Below are positions 32,562 to 41,951 of a DNA stretch of 51,036 nucleotides, piece by piece. The DNA comes from Caldilineaceae bacterium (GTDB lineage Bacteria; Chloroflexota; Anaerolineae; Caldilineales; Caldilineaceae). Under the pieces are notes generated by a model, which saw only the letters and a program-made list of their open reading frames with translations, ran no database searches and was not told the origin of the DNA. The stretch lies in assembly GCA_019637645.1 (NCBI GenBank), contig JAHBVH010000061.1, positions 1 through 51,036 of the forward strand. Direction: 5' to 3'. Both the position numbers and the translations under genes were made by a program. The first letter of the stretch is position 1; every line of letters starts with the position of its first letter.

Positions 32562-33677
32562 ATGATAGAGCGTATGAGTGAGCTTGTGACAAACATTTTA
32601 CCCCGAATGCTACGCCGCCTAGCGGTATGGTTCCTTTGGCTCTATGGCCTACTGCTTGTGGGCGGCTGGTTGCTTCACGATTTTGTGGGCGATCGACTCT
32701 GGTGGTTGGCGCTTTCGCTTGCCCTGCTACCGCTCTTCTTAGCACCGCTACTCCTCTTGTGGCCCTTGGGCCTGTGGGTGCGTCACCCGCACTATTGGCT
32801 AGGGCTGTTGCCACCCACCTTGCTTTTTTTTGCGCTTTATGGGCCACTGTTTCTACCCAAAGCGCCACCGCCCTATGCGACCGAAGCACCTACATTGCGC
32901 GTTATGACCTTTAACCTCTGGGGGGGCAGCTACCGTGCTCGCACCGCCAAAGTCATTCTCAATGCCGGGCTGCCGGACGTTGTGGCCTTACAAGAGTTAA
33001 CACCGCGCATGCAGCGGCAAATTTTACAGACGGTTGGTCATGCCTACCCCTACCACTATTTTGATCGCACAACTGGTGCGCGCTGGTTGGGCATCCTCAG
33101 CCGCTATCCCCTAGAGTATCTGCCCACCGCAGATCTTTTGCTAGATCTGAGTTGTCGCCAATACCGGGTACGGGTGGATCTAGATCATGCTTTTCGGATC
33201 TATAATTGCCACCCACAGAGTAGCAATATCTTTTACTTTCCTGGCGATTTTACCATGATGACGCGCCAAATCGAAGAGACCTTTCGGCTGCGCACCTTGT
33301 TAAGCCAGCGGCTGGCCCAAGTGGTTCAAGCGGAGCGTGAGCCAACTCTGGTGGTTGGTGATTTTAATACCACCGACCAAAGCGATGCTTATCGCTATCT
33401 ACGCACAGCCCTACTGGACAGCCACCGCGCCATTGGGCGGGGCTTTGGTCACACATTCCCAGCAGGTACGGGCTTCTTTCGCGACATCCCGATCATCGAG
33501 CGCCAAGTCCGCATCGATATGATTCTCTATACCGCGGACTTTGTGGCGCTCCAAAGCCAGGTATTCCGTGAACATGGGGAATCGGATCACTTGCCGCTGT
33601 TGGCGACACTGGGCTGGCGCGCCGTGCTGCCAACGAATGCGCTCTCCCAGCCGGGAATCCCCGTAAGCGAGCAATGA
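32562..33677 (+). CDS. Membrane-anchored EEP-family hydrolase
   Basis: The N-terminal third (to about residue 105) is hydrophobic with three to four transmembrane helices (LWLYGLLLVGGWLLH, LALSLALLPLFLAPLLLLWP, LGLLPPTLLFFALYGPLFL). An EEP domain follows: LRVMTFNLWGG, VVALQELTP, HPQSSNIFYFP, LVVGDFNTTDQSD, RIDMILYT and ESDHLPLLATL. All catalytic motifs are intact; the enzyme would act outside the membrane, perhaps on nucleic acid, phospholipid or nucleotides. The start is uncertain: ATGs at 32526, 32562 and 32574 are in frame, none with a strong ribosome site; 32562 is chosen as a compromise. A second EEP protein at 3405 is soluble. Confidence 0.82.
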   Translation: MIERMSELVTNILPRMLRRLAVWFLWLYGLLLVGGWLLHDFVGDRLWWLALSLALLPLFLAPLLLLWPLGLWVRHPHYWLGLLPPTLLFFALYGPLFLPKAPPPYATEAPTLRVMTFNLWGGSYRARTAKVILNAGLPDVVALQELTPRMQRQILQTVGHAYPYHYFDRTTGARWLGILSRYPLEYLPTADLLLDLSCRQYRVRVDLDHAFRIYNCHPQSSNIFYFPGDFTMMTRQIEETFRLRTLLSQRLAQVVQAEREPTLVVGDFNTTDQSDAYRYLRTALLDSHRAIGRGFGHTFPAGTGFFRDIPIIERQVRIDMILYTADFVALQSQVFREHGESDHLPLLATLGWRAVLPTNALSQPGIPVSEQ

Positions 33678-33766
33678 GAATGTATAATCGGCAGAGGGAC
33701 GAGATTGGAATGCAGCGCAAAGCCTATTACAATAGAGCGTACGCAAGCAACGTCATCCACGGAACA

Positions 33767-33795
33767 CCAAATTAATTTGGGCAGCCTAAGGCTGC
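33767..33795. repeat. Two adjacent perfect inverted repeats
   Basis: CCAAATTAATTTGG (33767-33780) is followed directly by GCAGCC-TAA-GGCTGC (33781-33795). They lie 90 bases after the EEP gene and about 175 before the sigma-factor gene. They could be a weak terminator or an operator; the rest of this 290-base gap shows nothing clear. Confidence 0.4.
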
Positions 33796-33968
33796 ATACG
33801 CCGCCTACACCCAACATAGATGAAACCGACTTCGAACATGTACGTCGTCTCGATCAACATCGCAACAATTTCGCCCACAAATCCTAAGCTATTTTGCCTA
33901 AACTTGCCGATTAGGTGCGAAGGATTTGTCTCTTTTTGGCGATTAATATTATAGGAGACTATCGTACA

Positions 33969-34493
33969 GTGTTTACACACAAAGGTAGCTCCGAAGACGA
34001 CCTTTTACGACGCCTCCAACAAGGAGACCAAACAGCCTGGGTTGAACTCGTATCTGGCGAGCTAGGCAAACGTCTCTATAGTTACATGCGTCATAAACTG
34101 CCTACCGAACAAGATGTAGAAGAGGTTGTCCAAGAGACGTTTTCGGCAGCAGTACGAGCGATTCCTAATTTTGACGGAAGAGTAAAATTGTCGACCTTTC
34201 TCTTTTCTTTAGCACAACATAAACTAGCTGATTTCTGGCGGCGTCATCCTGATATGGAAGAACTACCCGAAACCTTGATTGACCCTGGCGTCAATCAGGA
34301 TAGTATTGAATTTCTCGAAATTCTTCATCGATTGAAAGCCGAACATCGACAAGTCTTGCTCATGCGCTACCACATTGGGCTCGGTGTTGATGAAATCGCC
34401 AGTATTTTGGGGAAGACCTACCGGGGTGCCGAGTCACTCCTGAGTCGAGCCCGCGCGGAATTACGGCGCTCCATGAACCTGGATGATGAATAA
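33969..34493 (+). CDS. ECF-type RNA polymerase sigma factor
   Basis: Alternative sigma factor directing transcription of a stress or envelope regulon. The GTG at 33969 is preferred because AGGAGA lies ten bases upstream; a longer frame from GTG 33915 lacks a ribosome site. 174 residues. Region 2: DLLRRLQQGDQTAWVELV, LPTEQDVEEVVQETFSAAVRAI and LSTFLFSLAQHKLADFWRR. Region 4: LEILHRLKAEHRQVLLMRYHIG, GVDEIASILGKTYRGAESLLSRARAELRR. Both regions are intact and no extra C-terminal domain is present. The next gene, 170 bases downstream, has the architecture of a membrane anti-sigma factor. Confidence 0.92.
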   Translation: MFTHKGSSEDDLLRRLQQGDQTAWVELVSGELGKRLYSYMRHKLPTEQDVEEVVQETFSAAVRAIPNFDGRVKLSTFLFSLAQHKLADFWRRHPDMEELPETLIDPGVNQDSIEFLEILHRLKAEHRQVLLMRYHIGLGVDEIASILGKTYRGAESLLSRARAELRRSMNLDDE

Positions 34494-34615
34494 ACAGCCC
34501 TAACCAAACCAGGGCCGACACTGTGCCTTTGCACCCCGTACCCGTGTCCCTCCGCACGTGTTTTCCATCAATAGAACCCTAGCGCTAGGTAGCGGTAGGC
34601 CCAAAGCATTACTTT

Positions 34616-34648
34616 AGATACTATAAAGATACTATAAAGATACTATAA
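34616..34648 (+). repeat. Three perfect 11-bp tandem repeats (iteron-like)
   Basis: AGATACTATAA repeated at 34616-34626, 34627-34637 and 34638-34648, ending 17 bases before the probable anti-sigma start. The 11-base period is about one helical turn, so the copies would lie on one face of the DNA. Each unit contains TACTATAA, resembling a -10 box. Confidence 0.9.
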
Positions 34649-34665
34649 CGTGCCAAGTTTGCGTG

Positions 34666-35664
34666 ATGCGGAAAGATCAAAATTTACACAAGTTATTTAG
34701 AGCGCGTTTGCCCATTGCTACCCTCCCTCAAGAATTTGCAGATCGACTCACACAAGCCGTCCTTGATGAAGTAAAGCGGCTTCACCAAGCGAATCCCTCA
34801 TCGACCCAGGCGGCCGATGAGGCGACTGGCAATGCCAAGCCACAGCAGCCTATGCGAACCGAAGAGCTGGCAAAACCGCAGCTGTCCACCGCAAAAACAA
34901 CCGCGACCTTGCTTTTTTGGCTCTGGTTGAGTTTCGCGCTGCTGCCTGGGCTACAAGGTTGTGCGTTGACAACAGAGCTGTCGCGCACAAACTCACAGTC
35001 AGTCTTGGCAATGACGTTATTACCCCAACCCAGCCAACGCATTGAACATACGCCCCTCGCCGACGTTGCTCATTTGCCGCCGCTTGCCCCCATCCAGCCA
35101 ACCTTGCCGATCATCGCCGGGATCCACCGAAACGCGAGCCTACGTCCAACGCGTCTCGGCAATGCGCCAGGCGCGGCGAGCTTTGCGACGGCGCCCACGT
35201 TCACCCCCTTATCAGCATCGGCAACCAGCAAAACGCAAAACCAACCGGCCTTGCTGCCCACCACCACCGTGATTACGATCACAATGCCCTATGAACAAGC
35301 CCTGCATGGAAAACCGGAGAAAGGGGAGGCAGAACCGACCACCACAGTACCCCCCATACCCCCGACCAACGAACTAGCGCCCACCGAGGTTGCGCCTCAG
35401 CCGACCAATCCGCCGCCCAAGGCGAGCCGGACACCAACCCCTACCGTCATGCCCACGGCTGCCCCGCAGACGCCACCGGCGACCTTAACCTCGGCGTACG
35501 CGGTTTTTGAGCCTACACCAACACCCGGGGAAGAGATACCCACGGCCACGACTATTCAGGCCCCTACGCCGACTATCTTTATCCAACCTTGGCACTCACC
35601 AGAGCCAGCCAATACCGCGCTGCCGCCAACCACACCCGTACCAGCGGAGACGACTGCACCCTAG
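34666..35664 (+). CDS. Probable anti-sigma factor with Thr/Pro-rich extracellular region
   Basis: 332 residues from the ATG at 34666 (a GTG one codon earlier is possible). A short cytoplasmic helical segment (LHKLFRARLPIATLPQEFAD, RLTQAVLDEVKRLHQ) is followed by a charged linker and one transmembrane helix (TLLFWLWLSFALLPGLQG, about 83-100). The remaining 230 residues are low-complexity Pro/Thr/Ala with TPTPTV-type repeats and no recognised domain. The order sigma factor then single-pass protein is typical of ECF/anti-sigma pairs, but the N-terminus does not show a clear ZAS/HxxxCxxC motif, so the assignment is inferred from context and topology. Confidence 0.6.
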   Translation: MRKDQNLHKLFRARLPIATLPQEFADRLTQAVLDEVKRLHQANPSSTQAADEATGNAKPQQPMRTEELAKPQLSTAKTTATLLFWLWLSFALLPGLQGCALTTELSRTNSQSVLAMTLLPQPSQRIEHTPLADVAHLPPLAPIQPTLPIIAGIHRNASLRPTRLGNAPGAASFATAPTFTPLSASATSKTQNQPALLPTTTVITITMPYEQALHGKPEKGEAEPTTTVPPIPPTNELAPTEVAPQPTNPPPKASRTPTPTVMPTAAPQTPPATLTSAYAVFEPTPTPGEEIPTATTIQAPTPTIFIQPWHSPEPANTALPPTTPVPAETTAP

Positions 35665-35746
35665 GTAGCAACCGGATCAACCACCCCGCGGCCGATCGAT
35701 GCAGCGCCACCAGAAACCAGTGCGGTTTTGCCTACGCGCCTCATGC

Positions 35747-38254
35747 CTACGGCGATGGACAGGGTGCGTGCGGTTCGATGGCTTCACTGCCATCACCAAA
35801 ACTGGCTTTGCCCCAATTGCGTTCCAACGTATTGTCACAGACCGCCGCTTGGGGAGCAACCGCAATATTCACACCGCCAGCAATGTTACCCACCAAATGG
35901 TTGCCATAGACTTGATTGTCAACGCCATATTGAACGTCATCAACCAGATGGCCGCCCAAGCGGATACCGGCCCCAACATTGTCATAGATAAAGTTATAGC
36001 GGATCACATTGTTGCTGCCACGCGCCCCAATGCCAGCAGAATCCGGGTCCAGTTGGCCGGTACAGCTATTGTACTCAATCAAATTAGCGCTAGCGCCTTC
36101 TTTGACCTCGACACATTCATTGCCCTGCGTGTTGAAGACATTATGATGGATCCAATTCTCCGTTGAATGATCGGGCTCAGCCGTTGGGTTTTTGCCATCT
36201 CCCCATTGGGTGCTAGAGGTACCAATATAAATGGCCTCACCATTTTTACCACCATCATCAAATTTGAAATCAAATACACCACAGCTGATAAAGGTCGAAT
36301 AGGCAATCTCATTGCGCTGGGCAAAGTAGCGCAACCGTACACACTCGCCACCGGCATTCTGAAAGAGCATATTGAGCACGCGGAGCCCAGTCACTCCCTG
36401 TTGGGGTTCCTTGCCTTGCCCATAGAGCAACTTATCTAGGTAGCTATCGCTTTGGCTAGGATCACCAACCAAGCCATCGATCGTGAAGCCAGCCAACGTG
36501 TAATAATCGTGCGTCAGATAGAAGATGATATTGCTGGCAGCGGCCCCATAGAGAGTGGCGCCTGGTGCACCCAGGATCGTAATGGGAGCATCGGCACGCC
36601 CATCAATGACCGAGACGACATTTTCAACATAATCACCCGCCAGCAGATGAATGGTATCCCCTGGCTGTACGACGTTAAGCGCCTGCTGGAGTGTGCCAAA
36701 AGCGGCGATGGGACTTTGCCCGTGATTCTGATCATCGCCCTGCGGTCCCACATAGTAATGACGGGGCAATAAGAGTGGCAGGGTGGCCGTCAGCGGTGTT
36801 GTTACTACACGCGCTGGTAAAGGTGCTGGTAAAGATAATGGTAAAGATAATGGCGTAGGTGTAGCGAGCAAAGTTATTGGGGTGTCTGGTGGCGACAAGT
36901 TTGCCAAGATCTCTGCCGCCTCTTCAGCCAGCTCGGCAACCACCGTCGCAGCATCTTCTTTACCCTGCCATAACGCCGCCAACGCTTCATCCGTAATGGC
37001 TTCCCAACGCCGGTAAATGGGATGCAAGGGATCAGTCAGAGAGAAACGGCGGTCAGTCGCTGGCAAAAAAGCCTGCTTATGCAGCTGTGGTAGGCGAGTA
37101 GGTTGCAAAAAGGCGGGTGAGCGCTGCAGATCGCGCAAGGCTGGGGTCATCTGCTGCAAATCGGTCATCAGGCTTGCACCCGGCCCCGCTGGCCCAGCCA
37201 GAAAGTTGACAAAGGCCCAGGCAGCCGCTGGGTGTTGGGTATTGCGCGCAATGGCGAAACAACTCCCGTCGCTACGATTCGCCCGAAAGTTGCCCGCGGG
37301 CAATTCGACTAGATCAAAGGAGAAATTCGGCTCTTGCAACAGGGCAGGGATACGCCAATGCCCCGCGATCTGTAGGGCCGCTTGGCCGCGGAGAAACCGA
37401 TCCTCCAGCCCAGCTTTCTCGGCAAACGCGGGCATAACACCATGCACCAAGCTCAGATCCGCCAGCCATTGGAGCGCCGCAATGGCGGGTGCTTCGTCTA
37501 GGAGAAACGCGGTTGGCGCATAGGGATCATCAAAAAGATTGTGGCCGGTTGCCGTCCAAACCAGCAGCGGCCAGTAGGGATCAAAGCGTTCGATCCCGTA
37601 CTGTTCGGGCTGCCCATCCCCGTCCGCATCAATCGTCAACTGTTGGGCGGTTTCCAATAGATCGCCCCAGGACCACGGCGCTTGGGGATAGGGCAAGCCA
37701 GCTGCGTCAAAGAGATCTTTGTTGTAGAAAACTGCCAGCGTGGCCGTGTCCAACGGCAAACAGTAAAGCCCCTGCGCCGTAGTACGGTAGAGCGCGAGCA
37801 CAGCAGGATCAAAGGCGGTCAGCTCAAGTTGATCAGCAGCCACCCAAGGGTCGAGTGGCAACAACGCCTCTTGTAGGGCAAGGGTATAGGCCATCGCAGT
37901 GGTAGGATAGAAGACATCAGGGCCACGGCCTGTAGGCAAACCAATCGCTAACGCCCGCGCGTAGTCATCACTGTCGCGGATATCATCACTGTCGCGGATA
38001 TTTTGCAGCTCGATCTGGATGGTTGGATGTTGTGCTTCAAAGGCGGCAATCAGCGGAAGCGCAATGGTTTGCACGCGCGCCGCATCCCAACGCAGCAGCC
38101 AACGCAACGTGACCGTGGGGGTAGCGGTTGGCTGTTGTGCCAAGGTGGGCGCACTGAACGATGGCTTGGTGGCGCGTAGCGAGAGAAAGGGTAATAGGAG
38201 GATCAACAAGAGCCCACTACGTAGCAGGCGCGGTAATCGTCGATAAACCATCAT
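35747..38254 (-). CDS. Extracellular solute-binding protein fused to a parallel beta-helix domain
   Basis: 835 residues. After a signal peptide (LLRSGLLLILLLPFLSLRA) residues about 45-470 are a family 1 extracellular solute-binding protein: LRWLLRWDAARVQTIALPLI, FEAQHPTIQIE, GPDVFYPTTAMAYTLA, AVFYNKDLFDAAGLPYPQAP, WSWGDLLETAQQLT, GQAALQIAGHWRIP and HPAAAWAFVNFLAGP. A Pro/Leu/Thr linker follows. Residues about 535-835 are a right-handed beta-helix of the NosD/pectate-lyase type: HYYVGPQGDDQNHGQSP, QALNVVQPGDTIHLLAGDY, NEIAYSTFISCG, NWIHHNVFNTQGNECVEVKE and NVIRYNFIYDNVGAGIRLGG. The fusion may couple glycan binding or cleavage to capture. No ABC permeases are adjacent. The ATG-ATG start lacks an obvious ribosome site. 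Confidence 0.85.
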   Translation of the reverse strand: MMVYRRLPRLLRSGLLLILLLPFLSLRATKPSFSAPTLAQQPTATPTVTLRWLLRWDAARVQTIALPLIAAFEAQHPTIQIELQNIRDSDDIRDSDDYARALAIGLPTGRGPDVFYPTTAMAYTLALQEALLPLDPWVAADQLELTAFDPAVLALYRTTAQGLYCLPLDTATLAVFYNKDLFDAAGLPYPQAPWSWGDLLETAQQLTIDADGDGQPEQYGIERFDPYWPLLVWTATGHNLFDDPYAPTAFLLDEAPAIAALQWLADLSLVHGVMPAFAEKAGLEDRFLRGQAALQIAGHWRIPALLQEPNFSFDLVELPAGNFRANRSDGSCFAIARNTQHPAAAWAFVNFLAGPAGPGASLMTDLQQMTPALRDLQRSPAFLQPTRLPQLHKQAFLPATDRRFSLTDPLHPIYRRWEAITDEALAALWQGKEDAATVVAELAEEAAEILANLSPPDTPITLLATPTPLSLPLSLPAPLPARVVTTPLTATLPLLLPRHYYVGPQGDDQNHGQSPIAAFGTLQQALNVVQPGDTIHLLAGDYVENVVSVIDGRADAPITILGAPGATLYGAAASNIIFYLTHDYYTLAGFTIDGLVGDPSQSDSYLDKLLYGQGKEPQQGVTGLRVLNMLFQNAGGECVRLRYFAQRNEIAYSTFISCGVFDFKFDDGGKNGEAIYIGTSSTQWGDGKNPTAEPDHSTENWIHHNVFNTQGNECVEVKEGASANLIEYNSCTGQLDPDSAGIGARGSNNVIRYNFIYDNVGAGIRLGGHLVDDVQYGVDNQVYGNHLVGNIAGGVNIAVAPQAAVCDNTLERNWGKASFGDGSEAIEPHAPCPSP
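37965..38000 (-). repeat. 18-bp tandem duplication in the binding-protein gene
   Basis: TCATCACTGTCGCGGATA occurs twice in a row (37965-37982, 37983-38000). It encodes the doubled IRDSDD segment near residue 88. In frame, so a recent slippage or duplication that keeps the reading frame. Confidence 0.9.
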
Positions 38255-38274
38255 AAAAGAGAGGAGTGAGGGGC

Positions 38275-38313
38275 AAAGAGTCTGTCAGGTTTGGCAAACC
38301 TGACAGACTCTTT
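38275..38313 (-). terminator. 39-nt palindrome (dispersed copy 3), pheT 3' end
   Basis: Perfect 19-base arms (AAAGAGTCTGTCAGGTTTG and its complement) around one central base, 49 bases past the pheT stop on the minus strand, ending CTCTTTGCCCC. It likely terminates or stabilises the pheT transcript. The CTGTCAGGTTTGG...CTGACAG core recurs at other 3' ends in the window. Confidence 0.75.
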
Positions 38314-38362
38314 CGTTGGCGGTTGTGGGAACCACAGCGCCAACCCGATGACAAGAGCTCGA

Positions 38363-40915
38363 TTAGCCGCGCAGCTTAGCGCCAGTCGCACTTTCCACGG
38401 TTCGGATAATGCGCTGACGCAGATGGCTGACTTCTTTTTCATTCAGACTACGTTGCAAGCTTTGATAGGTCAGCCGGTAGGCCATGGATTTATGCCCAAC
38501 CGGCAACGGCTCGCCGCGGTAAATATCAAACAACTCAACGGCCACCAACCGCTCATCACCACCCTGCCGAATGGCCTGTTGCACTTGATAGGCGGTCACT
38601 TCTTCGGTCACCTCAAAGGCTAGATCCTCAACGACGGGCGGGTAGGTGCTGATCGGCTGCATTGGCTGCAATTCCCACTGCGGCTTCAGCAATGGCTCTA
38701 GCCGTAATTCAGCGATACCAATCCGGCTGGCCGAGAGCTCAAAGGCAGCACGGACTTGCGGGTGGAGCTCGCCCAACAGACCAACACGCCGGCCATCGAC
38801 AAAGACTTCGGCACAGCGTGGACCAAAGCTGCCCGTATCGGGCCGCGCTTGGTACTCAGTACGCTGGGCGTCGTAGCCTAGACGCTGCAGAAGCAAGGCA
38901 ACAACCCCCTTGAGATCAAAGAAATCTAGCTCTTCATCGGGCGCCTGGTTATAGAAGTTCACCACTTGGCGCGGGCCGGTCATCGCCAGACAAATCCGCC
39001 GATCTTCTTGGGGCAAAACCCCGTCACCGGCTTCGGGCAGATAGACGCGCCCCACTTCAAAGGTGGTCAGCCGTGGCGTATGGCGCAGATTGCGGGCCAG
39101 GTTTTCCAACGTACTCACGATCAACGAACGCCGCATTACCCGTCGCTCCGGCATAATCGGATTGAGCAACGTAACATAAGCAGCATCACCAGCACCATGC
39201 AGCTTGGCATGGCTTTCCGGGCTGGTCAGGGCATGGTTGATAATCTCCTGCAACCCGATCCCCGCCAGAATATCGCGCACGGTCTCTTCGGTGGCAAAGA
39301 CATTGTGCCGCCGTTGGGTGGGCAAGACATCATCGATCAAGGTCGTGCCCACATGTTCATAGCCAATGATCCGCGCCACCTCTTCGGTGAGATCAGCGGG
39401 GATCGCCACATCCAGGCGGTGCCATGGAGCAATGGCTTCGATCAAGGGCTCATCGGGAAAACGGTGTAACGCAAAGCTTGCTTCGGCTGGGGCAGTAGCC
39501 GCCACCGCGTCCACTACCATAGCCTGAAAATCAAGGCGACGCAACGCATCGACAATCGCAGCTTGCGTCACCGCCATGCCCAGCAGGCGACGGGTGTCGC
39601 TAACTGTGGTATAGACTGTACGGGTTGGCTGAGGCACGGGATAGGCATCGACCATGCCTGGTACAATGCGTCCCCCCGCATAGCGACGCATCAGTTCGGC
39701 AGCCAGCCGCGCCGCAATCGGGTTGAGCGTGGCCGGTACGCCCCGGGCAAAGCGATAGCTAGCTTCGCTGGGGAGCCGCAATTGGCTGGCGGTACGCCGA
39801 TTGTTGATCCCTTCAAACGTAGCCGATTCGAGCAAAATGGTGCGGGTTGTCGTACTCACTTCACTCTCTTGGCCGCCCATGACCCCCGCAATGGCAACCG
39901 AGCCCGCGGTATCGGCAATCATCAGCATAGAGTCATCCAGTGTACGCGGGAGATCATCCAAGGTGGTAAATTTCTCACCAGCCGCGGCTCGTTTGACGAT
40001 GATCGTTGGCGTGGTATCGCCCACCCGTTGGGCGCGTTGCACAAGCACGTCATAGTCAAAGGCATGAAGCGGCTGGCCCCATTCCAACATCACATAGTTG
40101 GTAATATCCACAATGTTGTTGATCGGGCGCATACCGGCTTTGGTCAGGCGTTCTTGCAACCACTGGGGAGAAGGGCCAACCTGCACATCCCGAATTAGGA
40201 GGGCGGTATAGCGCTGGCAGAGGCTGGGATCAGCAATCTGCACCGCAACATAATCACTGACCTGGTCATCACCACTGGGCTGCCATTCAGCGCTGGGCAG
40301 TTGGAGCGGGGTATTGGTTAAGGCCGCGACCTCGCGCGCAATGCCAATCACGCTCAGGCAGCGTGCCATGTCGGGGGTCAGCTCCACTTCCAGCACTTCA
40401 TCGCCCAAATAATCCCGCAAGGGTGTTCCGACAGGTGCGTCTTCAGGGAGCAGTAGAATCCCATCGTGTTCTTCGCTCATGCCCAATTCACGTTCCGAGC
40501 AGACCATCCCTGCAGAACGCACCCCGCGAATCTTAGAAGCCTTGAGTTGCTTCTTGGGGCGTGGTTTCTGATCACTATACGCATCTATCAAAACCGCGCC
40601 TTCGCGCGCGAAGGCCACCTTCAACACCGGTAGACTCGCAGCTTCGCGATAGGCATAGAGATTGGGGGCGCCGGTCACCACTCGTTCGGGGGCAGCTCCC
40701 CCATAATGCACATCGACCAAGACCAGCCGATCCGCGTCTGGGTGTGGCAAAACAGCCTGTACCTGCCCTACCACCAGCGTTTTTGGATCCCACCAATCAC
40801 CAATCTGATGGACAGCCGCAATTTCTAGACCTGCTAAGGTCAACCGTTGTACCAAGTCTGGTGTGGATAAGGTGACGGCTACATATTCTTTCAGCCACGA
40901 AATCGGAACAAGCAT
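38363..40915 (-). CDS. pheT: Phenylalanyl-tRNA synthetase beta subunit
   Basis: Non-catalytic subunit of the (alpha-beta)2 enzyme that charges tRNA-Phe; it edits mischarged Tyr. 850 residues, full length. [12 protein letters not shown] start; EMAP-II-like tRNA-binding domain ([36 protein letters not shown]); B3/B4 editing domain ([39 protein letters not shown]); B5 domain ([15 protein letters not shown]); catalytic-like core ([24 protein letters not shown]); and a C-terminal FDX-ACB domain ([37 protein letters not shown]). GGAGACTCTGA precedes the ATG. pheS is not immediately upstream; a NUDIX gene occupies that place. Confidence 0.97.
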   Translation of the reverse strand: MLVPISWLKEYVAVTLSTPDLVQRLTLAGLEIAAVHQIGDWWDPKTLVVGQVQAVLPHPDADRLVLVDVHYGGAAPERVVTGAPNLYAYREAASLPVLKVAFAREGAVLIDAYSDQKPRPKKQLKASKIRGVRSAGMVCSERELGMSEEHDGILLLPEDAPVGTPLRDYLGDEVLEVELTPDMARCLSVIGIAREVAALTNTPLQLPSAEWQPSGDDQVSDYVAVQIADPSLCQRYTALLIRDVQVGPSPQWLQERLTKAGMRPINNIVDITNYVMLEWGQPLHAFDYDVLVQRAQRVGDTTPTIIVKRAAAGEKFTTLDDLPRTLDDSMLMIADTAGSVAIAGVMGGQESEVSTTTRTILLESATFEGINNRRTASQLRLPSEASYRFARGVPATLNPIAARLAAELMRRYAGGRIVPGMVDAYPVPQPTRTVYTTVSDTRRLLGMAVTQAAIVDALRRLDFQAMVVDAVAATAPAEASFALHRFPDEPLIEAIAPWHRLDVAIPADLTEEVARIIGYEHVGTTLIDDVLPTQRRHNVFATEETVRDILAGIGLQEIINHALTSPESHAKLHGAGDAAYVTLLNPIMPERRVMRRSLIVSTLENLARNLRHTPRLTTFEVGRVYLPEAGDGVLPQEDRRICLAMTGPRQVVNFYNQAPDEELDFFDLKGVVALLLQRLGYDAQRTEYQARPDTGSFGPRCAEVFVDGRRVGLLGELHPQVRAAFELSASRIGIAELRLEPLLKPQWELQPMQPISTYPPVVEDLAFEVTEEVTAYQVQQAIRQGGDERLVAVELFDIYRGEPLPVGHKSMAYRLTYQSLQRSLNEKEVSHLRQRIIRTVESATGAKLRG

Positions 40916-41034
40916 TCAGAGTCTCCAATAATCATTGAGTAGTTCAGCGTCGCGTCGTCGTAGCGGCCACAGGTAATTTACACAGCCAATGTATGCGGTC
41001 GGTTTGGCCTACACGACCCTGGACTATGCGACGC

Positions 41035-41685
41035 TTAATCATTCGCAACAACAGAACGCTCGTTGATTTTGTTGGGTGTCGGACAAAAATATTCATGCAT
41101 GACATCGTGGGCCAACGCGCGCCAGGTTCCCCAGCCACGGCGGTCGCCCATCATGTTGCGCATGTCCATCGTCAGCTGTAAGAGCTGGGAAGGCAGCATC
41201 GAACGAAACGCGTGAATCTCCTCATTTTCGGGCAGAGCCGGACATTGATTGCCACAGAAGAGATGAAAGACATAACTCGCGAACTTGACCGTCGAGCCTT
41301 CATGATGGAAACGATATTCTAACAACCCAACAAACTTGCGGATCTGCACATCTAATCCCGTCTCTTCCTTGACCTCGCGGAGGAGGGCTTGGTGGATACT
41401 TTCCTGCCAGCCAACGCCACCGGATGGCAACCGACAAAGATGAGCCGGATAATGTGCCTTGTTGTGCATCCATATTTTACCGTCTGGGTCCTGAATTGCA
41501 AAGACAACCTCGGCGCGACGATCACTATCGCTGCGCCAGCGGTAAGCACGAATATACTCATCCGCCTGGATATGGTAGCTTCTCCGCACTGGCGTACCAT
41601 AGCGTTCGACAAGTTGGCTAACCTCTTCCTCGCAAATCATGGGCCGTGGCGAAGAGATCATCGCTTGCGGTAACGAACCAGACAT
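41035..41685 (-). CDS. NUDIX hydrolase
   Basis: 216 residues from the ATG at 41685 (AGGAG eight bases upstream; a GTG two codons earlier is too close to it). The Nudix box is complete: GGVGWQESIHQALLREVKEETGLDV, matching GX5EX7REUXEEXGU. An N-terminal region of about 60 residues (ICEEEVSQLVERYGTPVRRS) precedes it, and AEVVFAIQDPDGKIWMHNKA leads into the fold. After the box, FVGLLEYRFHHEGSTVKFASYVFHLF is a typical Nudix strand. The substrate, a nucleoside diphosphate derivative, cannot be assigned. About 120 bases upstream of pheT, on the same strand. Confidence 0.9.
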   Translation of the reverse strand: MSGSLPQAMISSPRPMICEEEVSQLVERYGTPVRRSYHIQADEYIRAYRWRSDSDRRAEVVFAIQDPDGKIWMHNKAHYPAHLCRLPSGGVGWQESIHQALLREVKEETGLDVQIRKFVGLLEYRFHHEGSTVKFASYVFHLFCGNQCPALPENEEIHAFRSMLPSQLLQLTMDMRNMMGDRRGWGTWRALAHDVMHEYFCPTPNKINERSVVAND

Positions 41686-41951
41686 AAGCACTACTCCTAA
41701 TTCTGTTGACTAAACGATAGGATAAGGGTAAATGAGGGCTACTGGTACTGCACATAAGCAATGACGATCGATAAACGATACGATCGATTCAGCGAAAGGG
41801 ATGTGGATGTCGCACACGCTTTGCCACCGAGTGCTTGTCACAGCTTTCAGCTGATTCATACACATGAAATCCAAAGCCAGCAGGATGAGCGATGCAGCCA
41901 GCGAAGCGAACAGCGCTTGCTGCACTAGGGGGGTGGATAGAAGTCGGCGGT

